64,000 bases of DNA from Symsagittifera roscoffensis. Lineage: Eukaryota; Xenacoelomorpha; Acoela; Convolutidae. The stretch spans positions 35,225,716-35,289,715 of the forward strand of contig NC_087064.1 in assembly GCF_963678635.1 (NCBI RefSeq), in the 5' to 3' direction. The translations under genes were made by a program, and so were the position numbers. Every line of letters starts with the position of its first letter. The first letter of the stretch is position 1. Below, piece by piece: positions 50,001 to 58,225 of the stretch. Below the pieces are notes generated by a model. It saw nothing but the letters and a program-made list of their open reading frames with translations, ran no database searches and had not been told where the DNA came from.

Positions 50001-50136
50001 TCGATCTTACTTTCAACTCTTCTTTCCCTACATAGATTTGTCCAATTAGGTCTTCGTCGCATGTTATCATCGTCTTGGTATAGATGTTGATTCCATCTAT
50101 ATTTAGCATCACCTCGTGTGGACCATAAGCTTCAGT
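44047..50136 (-). CDS. pol: Giant-element pol: protease, RT, RNase H, integrase, macrodomain-like tail
   Basis: Same frame as gag, directly after the gag TAA; the first ATG is 50109. Numbering is from the codon at 50112 (2021 aa). Protease: LLDTGAVLS, D76. RT: LRFCCDFRYLNSVT, FTTLDLGSAFWQV, MPFGLCNATATFQ, YVDD at 562-565. RNase H: VLDTDASVVAISGIL, KAEMFAVV, RVDNRALSWL, HQNADSLS. A ~360-residue acidic linker (about 835-1195) precedes the integrase: zinc domain HDQMGH...CLAC and a D,D-35-E triad, D1318, D1377, E1413. GPY/F module: KKWRGPFMITEVH (~1550). A ~260-residue acidic region follows. Residues ~1868-2014 resemble a TARG1/OARD1-type macrodomain: DSDFILSNRTSAICITADMS, GKYLCFLVTRVNDRST, a helix, VEVSMPVYDPNRGKL, FAETEIMVHLH. 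The glycine loops that bind ADP-ribose (GAG, GCG) are not conserved. Ends TGA. Confidence 0.9.
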   Translation of the reverse strand, partial: TEAYGPHEVMLNIDGINIYTKTMITCDEDLIGQIYVGKEELKVRSIGHCAMLEEDAMHIGTEADVTGHVLDINGKKTQLRGLLDTGAVLSVIPIETWEKMGFDKGDLIDSRIRLSAANKGALRVLGRTPIIALNLGERNLWMSFIVVENLDESDQFILGRDFIRNFDVTIDLNNAMFRIRNPDRRYAIKPVNLIMANENKAPVFLSRRVRLKANEAAIVSLRMKNYNELSDNKQVCIVPNPNSQSAAVLGRSFSITKSGLCVSVLLNTLDIPITIQRGRKLGYALPVKTRYETIENSKQNEVVDCPNHRDKICILRRLQRIKDSSGLIKSLKSETDDGLSSCSNFPERPTPDEMQTDKPVLPEIEHLRGKLKDEQLEAIKDVLERNEEVFSRHKADIGCCNFVEHEIELEENAVPHREGARRMTPHKSDACRKEIETLLEYDMIEPSKSPWACGVVMAKKKGDQLRFCCDFRYLNSVTVKDAYPIPRIDESLSKLGDAKFFTTLDLGSAFWQVPLRKQDRDKTGFACELGLFQWKRMPFGLCNATATFQRLMAHALIGVTKKYGNLVMCYVDDVVIATPTLEDHIERLDEVFACMKRSGLKCKPSKCEILKDSIKYLGRMVDKHGIRPDPDAVEAVLTWKSPKTEHQLMSFLGFANYYREFIKGYADKVYPMQQLMRHKGKKFTWNNAAEESFQRIKKELCEAPVLGKPTEKGMYVLDTDASVVAISGILHQEQEWNGKTVLRPIAYGSKVLSDTEMKYGAPKAEMFAVVTFVEKYRAYLGSEPFKLRVDNRALSWLKTYSMDQSYIGRWIVRLDGYNMIIEHRTRDKHQNADSLSKKTEFYERQEQREADRPEIKDGFSFMDKETYDSLPLTRWLDKSGKPIEDHPELPKEPLEKTILKKSRGIPIGIMLKSKIVRETLKAKGYDLIQVEEGTVRIDEDLMRLLEKLSDDKPVIQGKGQKAPELTILRREETVNNTDVSKGSITDSKEVVRSLVEEIPEKILEQTKVRDKKVTFREEVEHLGLDQESGEWSRFMEEDETGEGKLSGEREEWDEDSDESSEDQDSLCMILAEEKIRQHDRELQTDPSSGTYNLEIQEERGGEELEKIAVSRKPLRELSCNSNVRTNLVPEDDMKIVKRMICVKLSDDIHNPGEMNGQIMALKEHVKARYRLSDLIRAQKNDKMTSNLSKWIHSGVKEKGELEEDSYKILSQFYKEKRDLLYHTAEGVVACKRRDEEKILHKHNLIILPQLYQTEVLFRSHDQMGHQGIDKVQQRILHRFDWPGMRKACERWVNACLACLQVKDPRKMKFPFKSVESSEFNEVVQIDHQKICMTESGYNQILVIIDHFTKLAEAVPCQTASAEETCDHLITHWISRYGCPMTFQSDNGKAFVGDLTKELMKRSHIAQAHSTTYHPQTNGLVERQNRTLVNMLRVYCSRYMTDWDKYLPQVVGAYNSTQHSTTGISPFMMLIGRERAMPITFFYPEYEGKRTSPQAYVKEAIKRQQELNELCRRNTAQAQMRQRKKYDEKILRAKPYEVGQYVWVFQNVIPPKETKKLLKKWRGPFMITEVHQQGRFYRLSTGRAAHYENLKPHVPSPEDWCLPKDMEGLEYLVVEPACEVNEKGTREKNDGNENLSLDDNEKIEVESDAGSFVEEDWNDPEQNEVSKWMEPDRPTPPETRTGNRKRTGMRYNRYGDDFLIDKIQPDKLGDELLSAGELEAEEEWQVIDDGGHYPQDDYSTPELETDLEQSEIERRENTNLRILEWMRDVKDESREGQSIQQIDVSAANYMKTEDPLFGWTATDRPLDIPKDNSDPTTSTGTSINIFVRGVGVGLTHTENLMIKKLKEVRETSGLELEEEEPEPTIGRNFKTKFEIPNEYSENIMITDSDFILSNRTSAICITADMSFKSRLEADFKREYQNVEFLFRQRPGLGGIAALPPSVAQVPGKYLCFLVTRVNDRSTIDPEHVILALTRLRDFMIERGIVEVSMPVYDPNRGKLSSRELYAILHVVFAETEIMVHLHKKYYLSIA

Positions 50137-52854
50137 TTACCTATTATCAACACGTACCGACTTGCTGCCCCCTCTCGTGAGTAGTGCTCTGAGCGCTCTA
50201 GAAGTCGTTTGTGGACTTATTCCACTCAAGTAGTCTGCATACACGTCAATGTGCATTATCGTCTGGTCGCTTGGCTCGCTCAAGTTTCTGGTTACTTCGT
50301 GGCCGCCCACTGTGATTATCGACATTATTCTTGCTCCGATTTTCGATATTCCAAAAGGTTTACCTGTCACCATTTTCACGGTGTTACAATTCCCGTTCTT
50401 TGTTGAGCCCGTTCTAGCCTCTGGTACTGAGTTCGATCCGGTTAATGCTTCGTTAAAATTCTGTCTTTCGATCTCCAACTTTAGTCGTTGCTCTATTTCT
50501 TTCGCAGCCAGATCTTGTTTCACTTTGGCAATTGCTTCCGTCGCCGCTTTCTCATAATTTATCTCTAGAGAGCTCCCGGCCGCGGACTCTAACGCACCGC
50601 TAACATGTGTTACAGCTTTCACTGTCTTCGTTGGCAATTCGGTGTTTGGTGCTCCTAAGTTCCTAGATTCAAACTCGTTTTGCCTGTTCCGCTGATTCTG
50701 CACCGCCGCTAATGCCAACTTATGTTTGGGGTGATTCTGGTCCTTGACCGCTTCCCAGAACAAGGGACAATCCAATCTGAAGTGCCCCTCCTGGTTACAG
50801 AAGAAGCATCTGGCGCCTATCTTGATGATTAAGCCATTATAGTACTCGTGTTCCTCCATCTGGCTCATATCCTCTTCATCCGGTGCATAACCTAGGCTAT
50901 TCATGCCTTGTTTGTACGTTGTGCAGTCAGCCACATGATGATCCGCTGACCCGCAGTTCGCGCATGATCTGCGCTTGTCCATATCATCTCTAGGTTTGTA
51001 CCATGATGACCTCTGGGGTTGGCTTCCCCCTTGCGTGTTCCTGTTTTCAGAATATGAGTACTTCTTAGGTTTCAGCAGCATGTATTCTCTTGATTTCTGT
51101 CTCATTTCTTCTGGGGTGGGTGCGCTGTCCTTCGACAATGTGTAGTATGTTGCTAACATTGTCCTTAAGTCATCACTTTTCACCCCATCGATGAACTTCG
51201 AGGCAATGCTAAAGTTCCGTCTATTTGTCGACTCCTCTGGGTCACTCCTCCTTCTCAAGCTCTCGAGGTCATCTAGGAACCGATCTATTGACTCGTCGTC
51301 CCTCTGCCTTCTCTTTTCAAATCGCATCATCGCTTGGTGACCCTTCATGCCTGACCCGAATCGATTCAGCAATATCTCGAAGATCTTGTCCGCGGTGTCG
51401 CGTTCTTCCTCCTTCTTTGCGACCACGCATTTTAATGCCGTTCCTTCCAAGTTGCTCAGTATGGCTGTACATGCTTGTCTTTTGTCACTCAAGTTATCTT
51501 GTTCTAGATGTAATCTCATCACTTCCACCCAAGTGTCAATGCATCCATCGGAGTCGTCTTTGAATTCTTTTGGCTTCTTGAATGTCTTTCTTGTTTTTCC
51601 CTCTCTCCTGTCGCTCGAGTCAGTGTTCCTCGTGGCGAAGGCCTCTAGAGTCCTGTTCATCATCTCCCAAGTGCTGGCCCATGTCATAGCATCCGGTCCT
51701 GTGTTGCTGTTAGCTGTTGCATCTCCCGGACCAGTCGTTGTATTCGACGTTCCATTCTTCATTATTGTTTTCGCAGCTGTTGGTGCTATGCTTATCGCAT
51801 CCCTGGTTAAGGGCAACGGTGTCGATTGCCGTTTGTTCCTTTGTGGTTCTACAAAGTCAACTCTGGTGCCTTGCGTACGATCCGCTGCCGGTCTTTCTTG
51901 TGGAGTAGAACCTCTCAAGATTGCATCCAACTTCGCCTGTATTGCACACGAACTCTCGGCTTGACTCTTGCTCATTGTGTCCATTCTCCTTTCCAGGCTC
52001 CCTAATTGGCTGTTGACATCATCATATCGGTTCTTCAACTGTTGCATGTCTGTTTTGATGTTCTTTTCTCGTTCTTCATTGGTGGCTTCTACCTTATCTG
52101 ACATTTCCTTGAGTCTCTCCTCTGTTGCCTTAGCTAGGTTAAAATAACTGTCTAGATACTCGTGCTTGTTGTATCTTATCTCCTTTTTTATCACCTCTCT
52201 GTCTTCTTCACTGTTCTTAAGTCTTTTGTCGATCTGATCTAATTTCGCCAACAAGTCGCCCAGCTCGATGGTAGTCTCTTCATGGTCAGCCGTCGGTTTC
52301 TCTTCGGCCGCAGCCTCTGCTTTAGCTTGTTCCTCATTCTGGCCGGCTTCTGTCGCTTTCGTGCTCACTGTACCAAATGTTCGTGCTCTTTCTGTTTTTG
52401 GTTCTTCAGTCACGTTTTCTTTCGATTTGAGTCCGACCATCATTGCAAACTTGTCTGTGAAGGATGTCTTTTTCACTTGAGAGTCGTTTTTCACAGTCTC
52501 TCGGGTATTGCCTGTTGTGTCTTCCAATGCGTCGATTCGTGAAAACTCCACGGTTTTTGGACTTTGGTCTTCCACGTGGGGCATCGGTGTGGATTCCGTT
52601 GTCCTCTTCTCCACTTCATCTACGCTCTGGTCTGGTGTCTCTAGGTCGATTTCGATTGTGGGCTCCACCTGTTTTTCCCCCACATCTTCTCGTGTCTTGC
52701 TCTCGGTGCCACTCCTCGTACTGACCATGTTAACTGAAAAGTTCTTCTTTGTTATCTTTGGGCCTGTTGATGTCGTTCCGCGCAGCGATGAATTATATTT
52801 CGTGTTTGATCCACTTGACCTTTTTTCGAGCACCGGTACCCTACTCCGCCTCAT
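50137..52854 (-). CDS. gag: Giant-element gag: coiled coil, capsid region, two zinc knuckles
   Basis: 905 aa from ATG at 52854. Residues 1-200 are polar and acidic; ~195-300 is a predicted coiled coil (LLAKLDQIDKRLKNSEEDRE and on). Residues ~425-600 are the retrotransposon Gag capsid core: FKDDSDGCIDTWVEVMRLHL, LSNLEGTALKCV, FEILLNRFG, RRQRDDESIDRFLDDLESL, KFIDGVKSDDLRTML. Two CCHC zinc knuckles follow: C631-C634-H639-C644 (CANCGSADHHVADC) and C683-C686-H691-C696 (CFFCNQEGHFRLDC). A ~200-residue C-terminal region precedes a TAA at 50139-50137. After the TAA the same frame continues as TEAYGPHEVMLNIDG into protease, so Gag-Pol is likely made by stop-codon readthrough. It is much longer than ordinary Ty3/gypsy Gag (300-450 aa). 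Confidence 0.9.
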   Translation of the reverse strand: MRRSRVPVLEKRSSGSNTKYNSSLRGTTSTGPKITKKNFSVNMVSTRSGTESKTREDVGEKQVEPTIEIDLETPDQSVDEVEKRTTESTPMPHVEDQSPKTVEFSRIDALEDTTGNTRETVKNDSQVKKTSFTDKFAMMVGLKSKENVTEEPKTERARTFGTVSTKATEAGQNEEQAKAEAAAEEKPTADHEETTIELGDLLAKLDQIDKRLKNSEEDREVIKKEIRYNKHEYLDSYFNLAKATEERLKEMSDKVEATNEEREKNIKTDMQQLKNRYDDVNSQLGSLERRMDTMSKSQAESSCAIQAKLDAILRGSTPQERPAADRTQGTRVDFVEPQRNKRQSTPLPLTRDAISIAPTAAKTIMKNGTSNTTTGPGDATANSNTGPDAMTWASTWEMMNRTLEAFATRNTDSSDRREGKTRKTFKKPKEFKDDSDGCIDTWVEVMRLHLEQDNLSDKRQACTAILSNLEGTALKCVVAKKEEERDTADKIFEILLNRFGSGMKGHQAMMRFEKRRQRDDESIDRFLDDLESLRRRSDPEESTNRRNFSIASKFIDGVKSDDLRTMLATYYTLSKDSAPTPEEMRQKSREYMLLKPKKYSYSENRNTQGGSQPQRSSWYKPRDDMDKRRSCANCGSADHHVADCTTYKQGMNSLGYAPDEEDMSQMEEHEYYNGLIIKIGARCFFCNQEGHFRLDCPLFWEAVKDQNHPKHKLALAAVQNQRNRQNEFESRNLGAPNTELPTKTVKAVTHVSGALESAAGSSLEINYEKAATEAIAKVKQDLAAKEIEQRLKLEIERQNFNEALTGSNSVPEARTGSTKNGNCNTVKMVTGKPFGISKIGARIMSIITVGGHEVTRNLSEPSDQTIMHIDVYADYLSGISPQTTSRALRALLTRGGSKSVRVDNR

Positions 52855-53112
52855 TATTTCTATTTACAACTGCTTTTATTTACAATTTTATTATATACAC
52901 GATTCTATTCTAAGAATAAAAAAAATAATAAAACAAAAAAAAATTTTTTGTGATAACAAATTTTGTACAACGTGTTAAAAACCTTGTTGTAGCTCTCTTT
53001 CTAAAACCTTTGAAAAATTTCCCTTAATGTGGTCTCAACCGTACCTATTTCGATTTGTCTTATTTTGTCTTAAGACACACTTGTTGTAATTTTACTTCAA
53101 TTTTTATACCGT

Positions 53113-53865
53113 CCCAAGACTATTCGTCACTATCACAGTACTCTCCGCTAGTGTCCTAAGACCCTTGTACCAAGGCCACTGTTCCAAGACTACTGTCCCA
53201 AGACTAGTGTCCCAAGACTACTGTCCCAAGACTAGTGTCCCAAGGCTAGTGTCCCAAGACTACTGTCCCAAGACTACTGTCCCAAGACTAGTGTCCCAAG
53301 GGTAGTGTCCCAAGACCAGTGTCCCAAGGCTAGTGTCCCAAGACTACTGTCCCAAGACTAGTGTCCCAAGGCTAGTGTCCCAAGACTACTGTCCCAAGAC
53401 TAGTGTCCCAAGGGTAGTGTCCCAAGACCAGTGTCCCAAGGCTGGTGTCCCAAGACTACTGTCCCAAGGCTAGTGTCCCAAGACTACTGTCCCAAGACCA
53501 GTGTCCCAAGACCAGTGTCCCAAGGCTAGTGTCCCAAGACTAGTGTCCCAAGACCCTTGTCCCAAGACCACTGTCCCAAGACCACTGTCCCAAGACCCTG
53601 TCCCAAGACCCCTGTCCCAAGACCACTGTCCCAAGACCCCTGTCCCAAGACCCTGTCCCAAGACCACTGTCCCAAGACCCTGTCCCAAGACCCTGTCCCA
53701 AGACCCTGTCCCAAGACCACTGTCCCAAGACCACTGTCCCAAGACCCTGTCCCAAGACCACTGTCCCAAGACCCTGTCCCAAGACCACTGTCCCAAGACC
53801 CTGTCCCAAGACCACTGTCCCAAGACTGCTCTGTCCCAAGACTTCTTCGGTACTGTCCCAAGACT
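53113..53865 (-). repeat. Leader minisatellite, 13-14-bp unit, about 50 copies
   Basis: Plus-strand units GTCCCAAGACTACT, GTCCCAAGACTAGT, GTCCCAAGACCACT and the shorter GTCCCAAGACCCT follow head to tail, with more degenerate units at the right of the sense start and both edges. Sense RNA reads CUUGGGACAGUGGU. Where the short unit is consecutive (about 53683-53718) the sense strand has GGG-ACA-GGG-TCTT-GGG-ACA-GGG, a canonical G-quadruplex pattern. Confidence 0.95.
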
Positions 53866-55107
53866 CGTCACGGAGTGTCTTCCTCGTTGTAGGGTCTTCT
53901 TGAATCACCGTACCTTGTGCCACCACTCAAGCTCTAGTAAAATTTTCCCAAAAACCCTCTCTTAAAAGCCAAATGCTGACCCCCCTCTTCTTTTTGGTTG
54001 TTTCTATTTCAATGTAGGTGCGCAGGTATCTTGTGATCACCTGTTCGTATAAAACCAAACACAAATCCTCACTAAAATGCAACAAAAATCTAAGTAAGAA
54101 AAATAATAAAAACAGAAAAATGAGCCTACCTGAAATTCAAAGGTGACCAATGTCTACCTTTCGTCTAAAAAAAATGTCTGGTACCTAATTGCCACGCGTT
54201 TTCCTCCCCCCACTAGTGATCTTATGGGGTATCACAAAAGCTGTCTATATCCGGTCCCCCCTACCAAACCAACCAGCGTACCAGTCTTAACTCGAGTTGA
54301 ATTTTGGATATTCACCTATTATCGCCAACGCGTGTTATGGCTAATGTAACTAAGTCAACGATGTCGATTAATTAGTTACTCTAGTTTCTCCCCTTTTTAC
54401 AATTTGCAACCGCTCACCTCTAGCCTAACCAGTCCCCCTTCTAACCTCCCCCCTTTCTAGCCCCCCTTCTTAAGCCTAAAAATTACTTTAAGCGCCGGGT
54501 GCTAAACCTCTCAAGAGAAAACCGTAGACCTGTTTCCAGGCCTGCTCAAGTAAAAACGTTCCTCAAAACTGGGGGATTTCGCTTATCCAATTTTACACTT
54601 ATCTCCTATAATGTAATGTGGATTCTAACGATACCCGTTCTGCCCAACTTGAGAACTCGAGAACTGTCAAATCCTTCTTGGCTGCTTTCCCACTCGACTG
54701 GTCACCTGTTCCAGTCCAGTCTCCTATTGGTTCAGCTCAAGTGTTCCTGAACCAGTTTCCCACTCGGCCGGTCACCTCTTCCAGTCGAGTCACTGATCTG
54801 GTGTCAAAGTCACTGTCTTTTTTTTTGTTTTATGGTTTTTGTTCCTTTTTCTATTCTTTTTTGGTTTTTTTGTTTTGCTTTTTGTCTTTTTGCTCGTGTT
54901 TTTGTCCCCCTAGTTGCCCCCCTTTACTCGGTTAGCTAAGCCTCGTTCGGAGAGCGTACCAGGAAATTTTCTCGAGTTTTCTTAAAAAGCTATCACGGTA
55001 CAACCGGAAGGTTTGCACGTTCCTGTCGAACCGTACCGCCGGTGCTCTAGAATGGGCATTCAGCCCGAAGCTGTCTCAAGTGGGTTCGACTCCGTAGTCT
55101 TGATGTC

Positions 55108-55127
55108 GTAAACACCCAGGAGCGCCA
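55108..55127 (-). promoter_or_regulatory. Probable primer binding site of the giant element
   Basis: On the sense strand TGGCGCTCCTGGGTGTTTAC starts 11 nt inside the 5' LTR end. TGG at its 5' end complements a tRNA CCA tail. I could not assign the tRNA from memory. Confidence 0.5.
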
Positions 55128-55138
55128 TAAAAACACTA

Positions 55139-55920
55139 TGTAACATTCGTCTACTGCAGTCACACATGAGGCTTAAGAAAAATAGGCCCTATAACCACTG
55201 GCTCAAGGGTCAGGGACACTATCTCTTGTGTTTTTCTACCTCAAGAACGGTCGGAGCCAGTTCGGTTTGTTCGTGACATGAGACTACGACCCGTTACAGC
55301 TTAAAGGCTACTACTAAAATATCCCCCCACTCTAGAATTAGAAACGTCCCCATACTTAGGTCTCTAGATACCCAAAACACATGAACGCCGTTAAAAACCG
55401 GGTTGGAACAATCCGTTAAGTTGCTTTTTTATTAGACAGTGGAACTTTGATCCATTTCAGATGGATCAACCTAAAACTCGCCTTACCTCAACATAACAAT
55501 CATAAAACACACTCTAGAATTTAAATTTGTACTCACATAGTAGCACGCTCAAGAAGTGGGAAATAATCCAGTCGGTAGTTAACTCAAGAATTAAATAACG
55601 TAACTAAATGAGTCTAATGTTTTATAGTTTTAACAATGAGAACGAGTTTATACTCTAGACAATAGTTTTCTTGTGAACCATTAGGACACTCAAGTTGTCC
55701 ACCTTTCCACCGAAGGTTCACTCTAGTCCAGTTCCGAATAATACTCCAGTCGTTATAATCCAATTCGAGGGAATGCTCTCGTCTCTGTCACAGATGGGAC
55801 AGCTCTACTCTCGATTATTATAGTGATGGAAATTGCAAATAGCAATTTCCTACTGCTTTTTCTTACAACTTTCCCGCGTGTGCGACTCAATTGTTCTGAT
55901 ATTGTTCTAAGTTCTTTTTT
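55139..55920 (-). repeat. 5' LTR of the giant retrotransposon, truncated by the sequence gap
   Basis: 782 bp aligned to 33298-34079 with about six substitutions (for example GGTTTG/GGTTCG near 55264, AAGTTG/AAGCTG near 55692, the hairpin loop at ~55837). The rest of the LTR, by comparison ~519 bp, would lie in the N run. Sequence after the gap is not LTR. Confidence 0.9.
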
Positions 55921-56120
55921 NNNNNNNNNNNNNNNNNNNNNNNNNNNNNNNNNNNNNNNNNNNNNNNNNNNNNNNNNNNNNNNNNNNNNNNNNNNNNNNN
56001 NNNNNNNNNNNNNNNNNNNNNNNNNNNNNNNNNNNNNNNNNNNNNNNNNNNNNNNNNNNNNNNNNNNNNNNNNNNNNNNNNNNNNNNNNNNNNNNNNNNN
56101 NNNNNNNNNNNNNNNNNNNN
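55921..56120. other. Assembly gap (200 N)
   Basis: Exactly 200 Ns, a conventional placeholder length. It hides the outer end of the giant element's 5' LTR, its right target duplication and the start of the following repeat. Confidence 0.99.
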
Positions 56121-58225
56121 ATTCAGTTTTCACGTGAACGAATTGATTGTTTTTGTTCCGACCATTTCAAAAATTGGGAGGAACTTTGTATTCGTTTTTA
56201 TTTTCATGCAAAATCAGGTAGCACGAATAATTATCTGAATAGGTTGAGTGATCTTTCCGATTCAAACACTTTCAGTCGTGATTCGAACGTCATTAAACAA
56301 TTTTCAGTTTTCGAAAAATTGTCCCAGTATTGAGAAAATCAGTATAAATTTTTTTGATTTTTGGTCTTAGTTCGTGCGAATAAAGCAAGCAATCAGGCTT
56401 ACAAAAGCCTATTTTAGTAACCTAATATCTTACATTAGCTTTCTTTTTTAAGCCTTGAAAACTTAGTTTTTCAAGTAAAGTAGTTTTTAGCGCCTTAAAA
56501 GATTTTTTAGCGCCTTTTTGAAATCAAAAAATCCAAAAGTCAAAAAACAGCCTGAATTTTACGATGACTGTCGAATATGTATAGGAGCTGTCGAAGGGAT
56601 ACAGTGAAGTGATATATCATTTTAAAGTTCAACCATTTGTGAATTGAGCGGCATAAAACGCTTCAAAAAATGTCCCATTGTCGAGAAAAAACTGGTATAA
56701 AAATTTATTTTGAGATTTAGTTCGATTTCAAGCGGGTGACACGATTGTGTAACATTTTTCAAATGATAAATGGACCTTTAGGCCTCAGAAAATTTTAGTT
56801 TCCTAACCGAAAACTTCATTTAAAACTACCTTTAGGGCTTCCTTGAACCTTAATGTTTTCTTAATTTTATTACAATTTTCAAAAATACTAGAAAAATTTT
56901 TTGGGTATTTATTTTATTTTTTTTCTCAAATTTTTTTTGATTGTTCTTTATTTTTTGAAACTAACTGTACACGAGCATGCCTAATTGGCTGGTTTTTTAC
57001 GCGTTTGAGTCATTATCTCATCCCACCGTGACCAAACAAAAAGAAAACTTGAAGGAAGAAAAAAAGAAATCGTTTTTTTTGCAGTTATTTATGAATATTG
57101 TCGGAACACTTTGTGCAACTTGCACCACAACCAGCTAATCTTATTGAGTTTTCCAAACCAAAATTTCGGAAGATTGAATGAAAAAAAAGAAGGAAAACCA
57201 AAGAACCAAAAAAAGGTTTGTTTTTCATCATGTAGCTGTTTTACGTTGTTCTCAGCACAATCAGCGCTAACTACTGGTTAGCACAATGAGCCTGTTTGTT
57301 TGAAAAAAAAATAAACTTAAATCAGCTAAACGTCTAGCAAGAGTTGATTCAAGTGTAACAAAAATCAAAGACATCGCTTGGCTGTGAAACTTATTGGCAA
57401 ACAATTCTGTGGGGAAGTTTAATAAAGCGGAATACCTGCGGAATTTCTTTTTAATCACTTGTTTGTTCAGTTGTACTCACATGTTTGTTATATCAAGGGG
57501 CTTGTTTTTGATCAAACTTTTGTCAGGGTCTACATGAATGCTCATGAAATTTCATATTTTTGCTCATTTGATTGGCTTCACATGTATGTTTATGTCTGAC
57601 TCTCATTGCATAGGTACAATCAATGAGAAATTATTTTAGAATTTGTTATGAGAATGAACATGAGTACGCATTTGAAATTACATGTGCATTCAGGTAACTC
57701 TTGTTGAAAGCTCAAAATCTGGCTTTTAAGTCCTCTTTAGTTCATTTGAGCACATGTGTGAAGAAGGATAGCCGGTTGCTGTGCAAGTAGCACAGAATGT
57801 TCAGACTGTTCTTAAAAAAATACAAGAAATAATTTTTGTAGATTTCCTTTTTTTGAGCGTGGTGTGATGAAAGGATCTGAAAGAGAGAGACTAGATTTTT
57901 TTTTTGAGATGGCGTTAAGAAATTTTGAAAAGCTTGTTATTAGATGTTTCATGGCTTGAAAAAAACTTATGGTTTATTTTAGTAATCTGCGACGACTTAC
58001 CGACTTACCTTCTACAATAAATGTGCTCGCTCGCTTTACTCGCTCGAAAACAGGCAACAGTTTGGAAAAAAACTTCAGCCAGTTTTTCTCAAAACTGTGA
58101 AATTTCATCAGAATGTATCTCTCATTCCAGTCCAATCACTATTTGTTGTATCTGATTTTACGTGAAAAAAAAAGTAAACACATCCAAATACAAAGTTCCT
58201 TTTTAATTTTAAAGGTTGGAACAGT
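56121..58225. repeat. Compound family-A repeat, copy 1 (forward and inverted halves)
   Basis: Forward half 56121-57150: TGTTCCGACCATTTCAAAAA ... TTGTCGGAACACTTTGTGC, ACCACAACCAGCTAATC. Inverted half 57765-58225: GATAGCCGGTTGCTGTGCAAG ... ATACAAAGTTCCTTTTTAAT ... AAAGGTTGGAACAG, which is the reverse complement of a diverged family-A copy. The ~615 bp between contains CAGCGCTAACTACTGGTTAG. No coding capacity. The segment 56121-58163 is repeated at 61962-64000. Confidence 0.85.

Larger units (their letters stand above)
52855..55138 (-). other. 5' leader of the giant element
   Basis: 2.28 kb between primer site and gag with no supported ORF. It contains the minisatellite 53113-53865, several G5-G7 runs on the sense strand (near 54205, 54255, 54433, 54448, 54461, 54913), and candidate splice donors GAG/GTGAGC (54418/54417) and CAG/GTAGGC (near 54130) that could pair with the acceptor at 43757. 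ORFs in the minisatellite only reflect its lack of stop codons. Confidence 0.65.
33298..55920 (-). mobile_element. Giant LTR retrotransposon (at least 22.6 kb) with gag, pol and two extra large ORFs
   Basis: Direct repeats starting TGTAACATTCG at 33298 and 55139 are the LTRs. They differ at only about six positions over the 782 bp that can be compared. Sense is minus. Order: 5' LTR (55920-55139), primer site, 2.3-kb leader with a minisatellite, gag, in-frame TAA, pol with a macrodomain-like tail, a 523-bp spacer, a 1906-aa SGNH-esterase ORF, a 1053-aa ORF, PPT, 3' LTR. All ORFs are intact. PR-RT-RH-IN order is Ty3/gypsy-like. GC is visibly higher than in the flanking DNA. The size is comparable to the largest known LTR retrotransposons (Ogre in plants, Burro in planarians). 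The right end and right target duplication lie in the 200-N gap. Confidence 0.93.

Noticed and set aside
53113-53865. CRISPR-like array appearance
   Set aside because: Unit is only 13-14 bp with no unique spacers, in a eukaryotic retrotransposon leader; it is a minisatellite.
53470-53965. Long ORFs on both strands with repeated LGTVVLGQG or PKTTVPRP peptides
   Set aside because: They lie wholly in the leader minisatellite, are open in several frames on both strands, and simply reflect a stop-free repeat unit.
55753-56137. ORFs running through the N gap
   Set aside because: Created by translating Ns; the flanks are LTR and repeat DNA.
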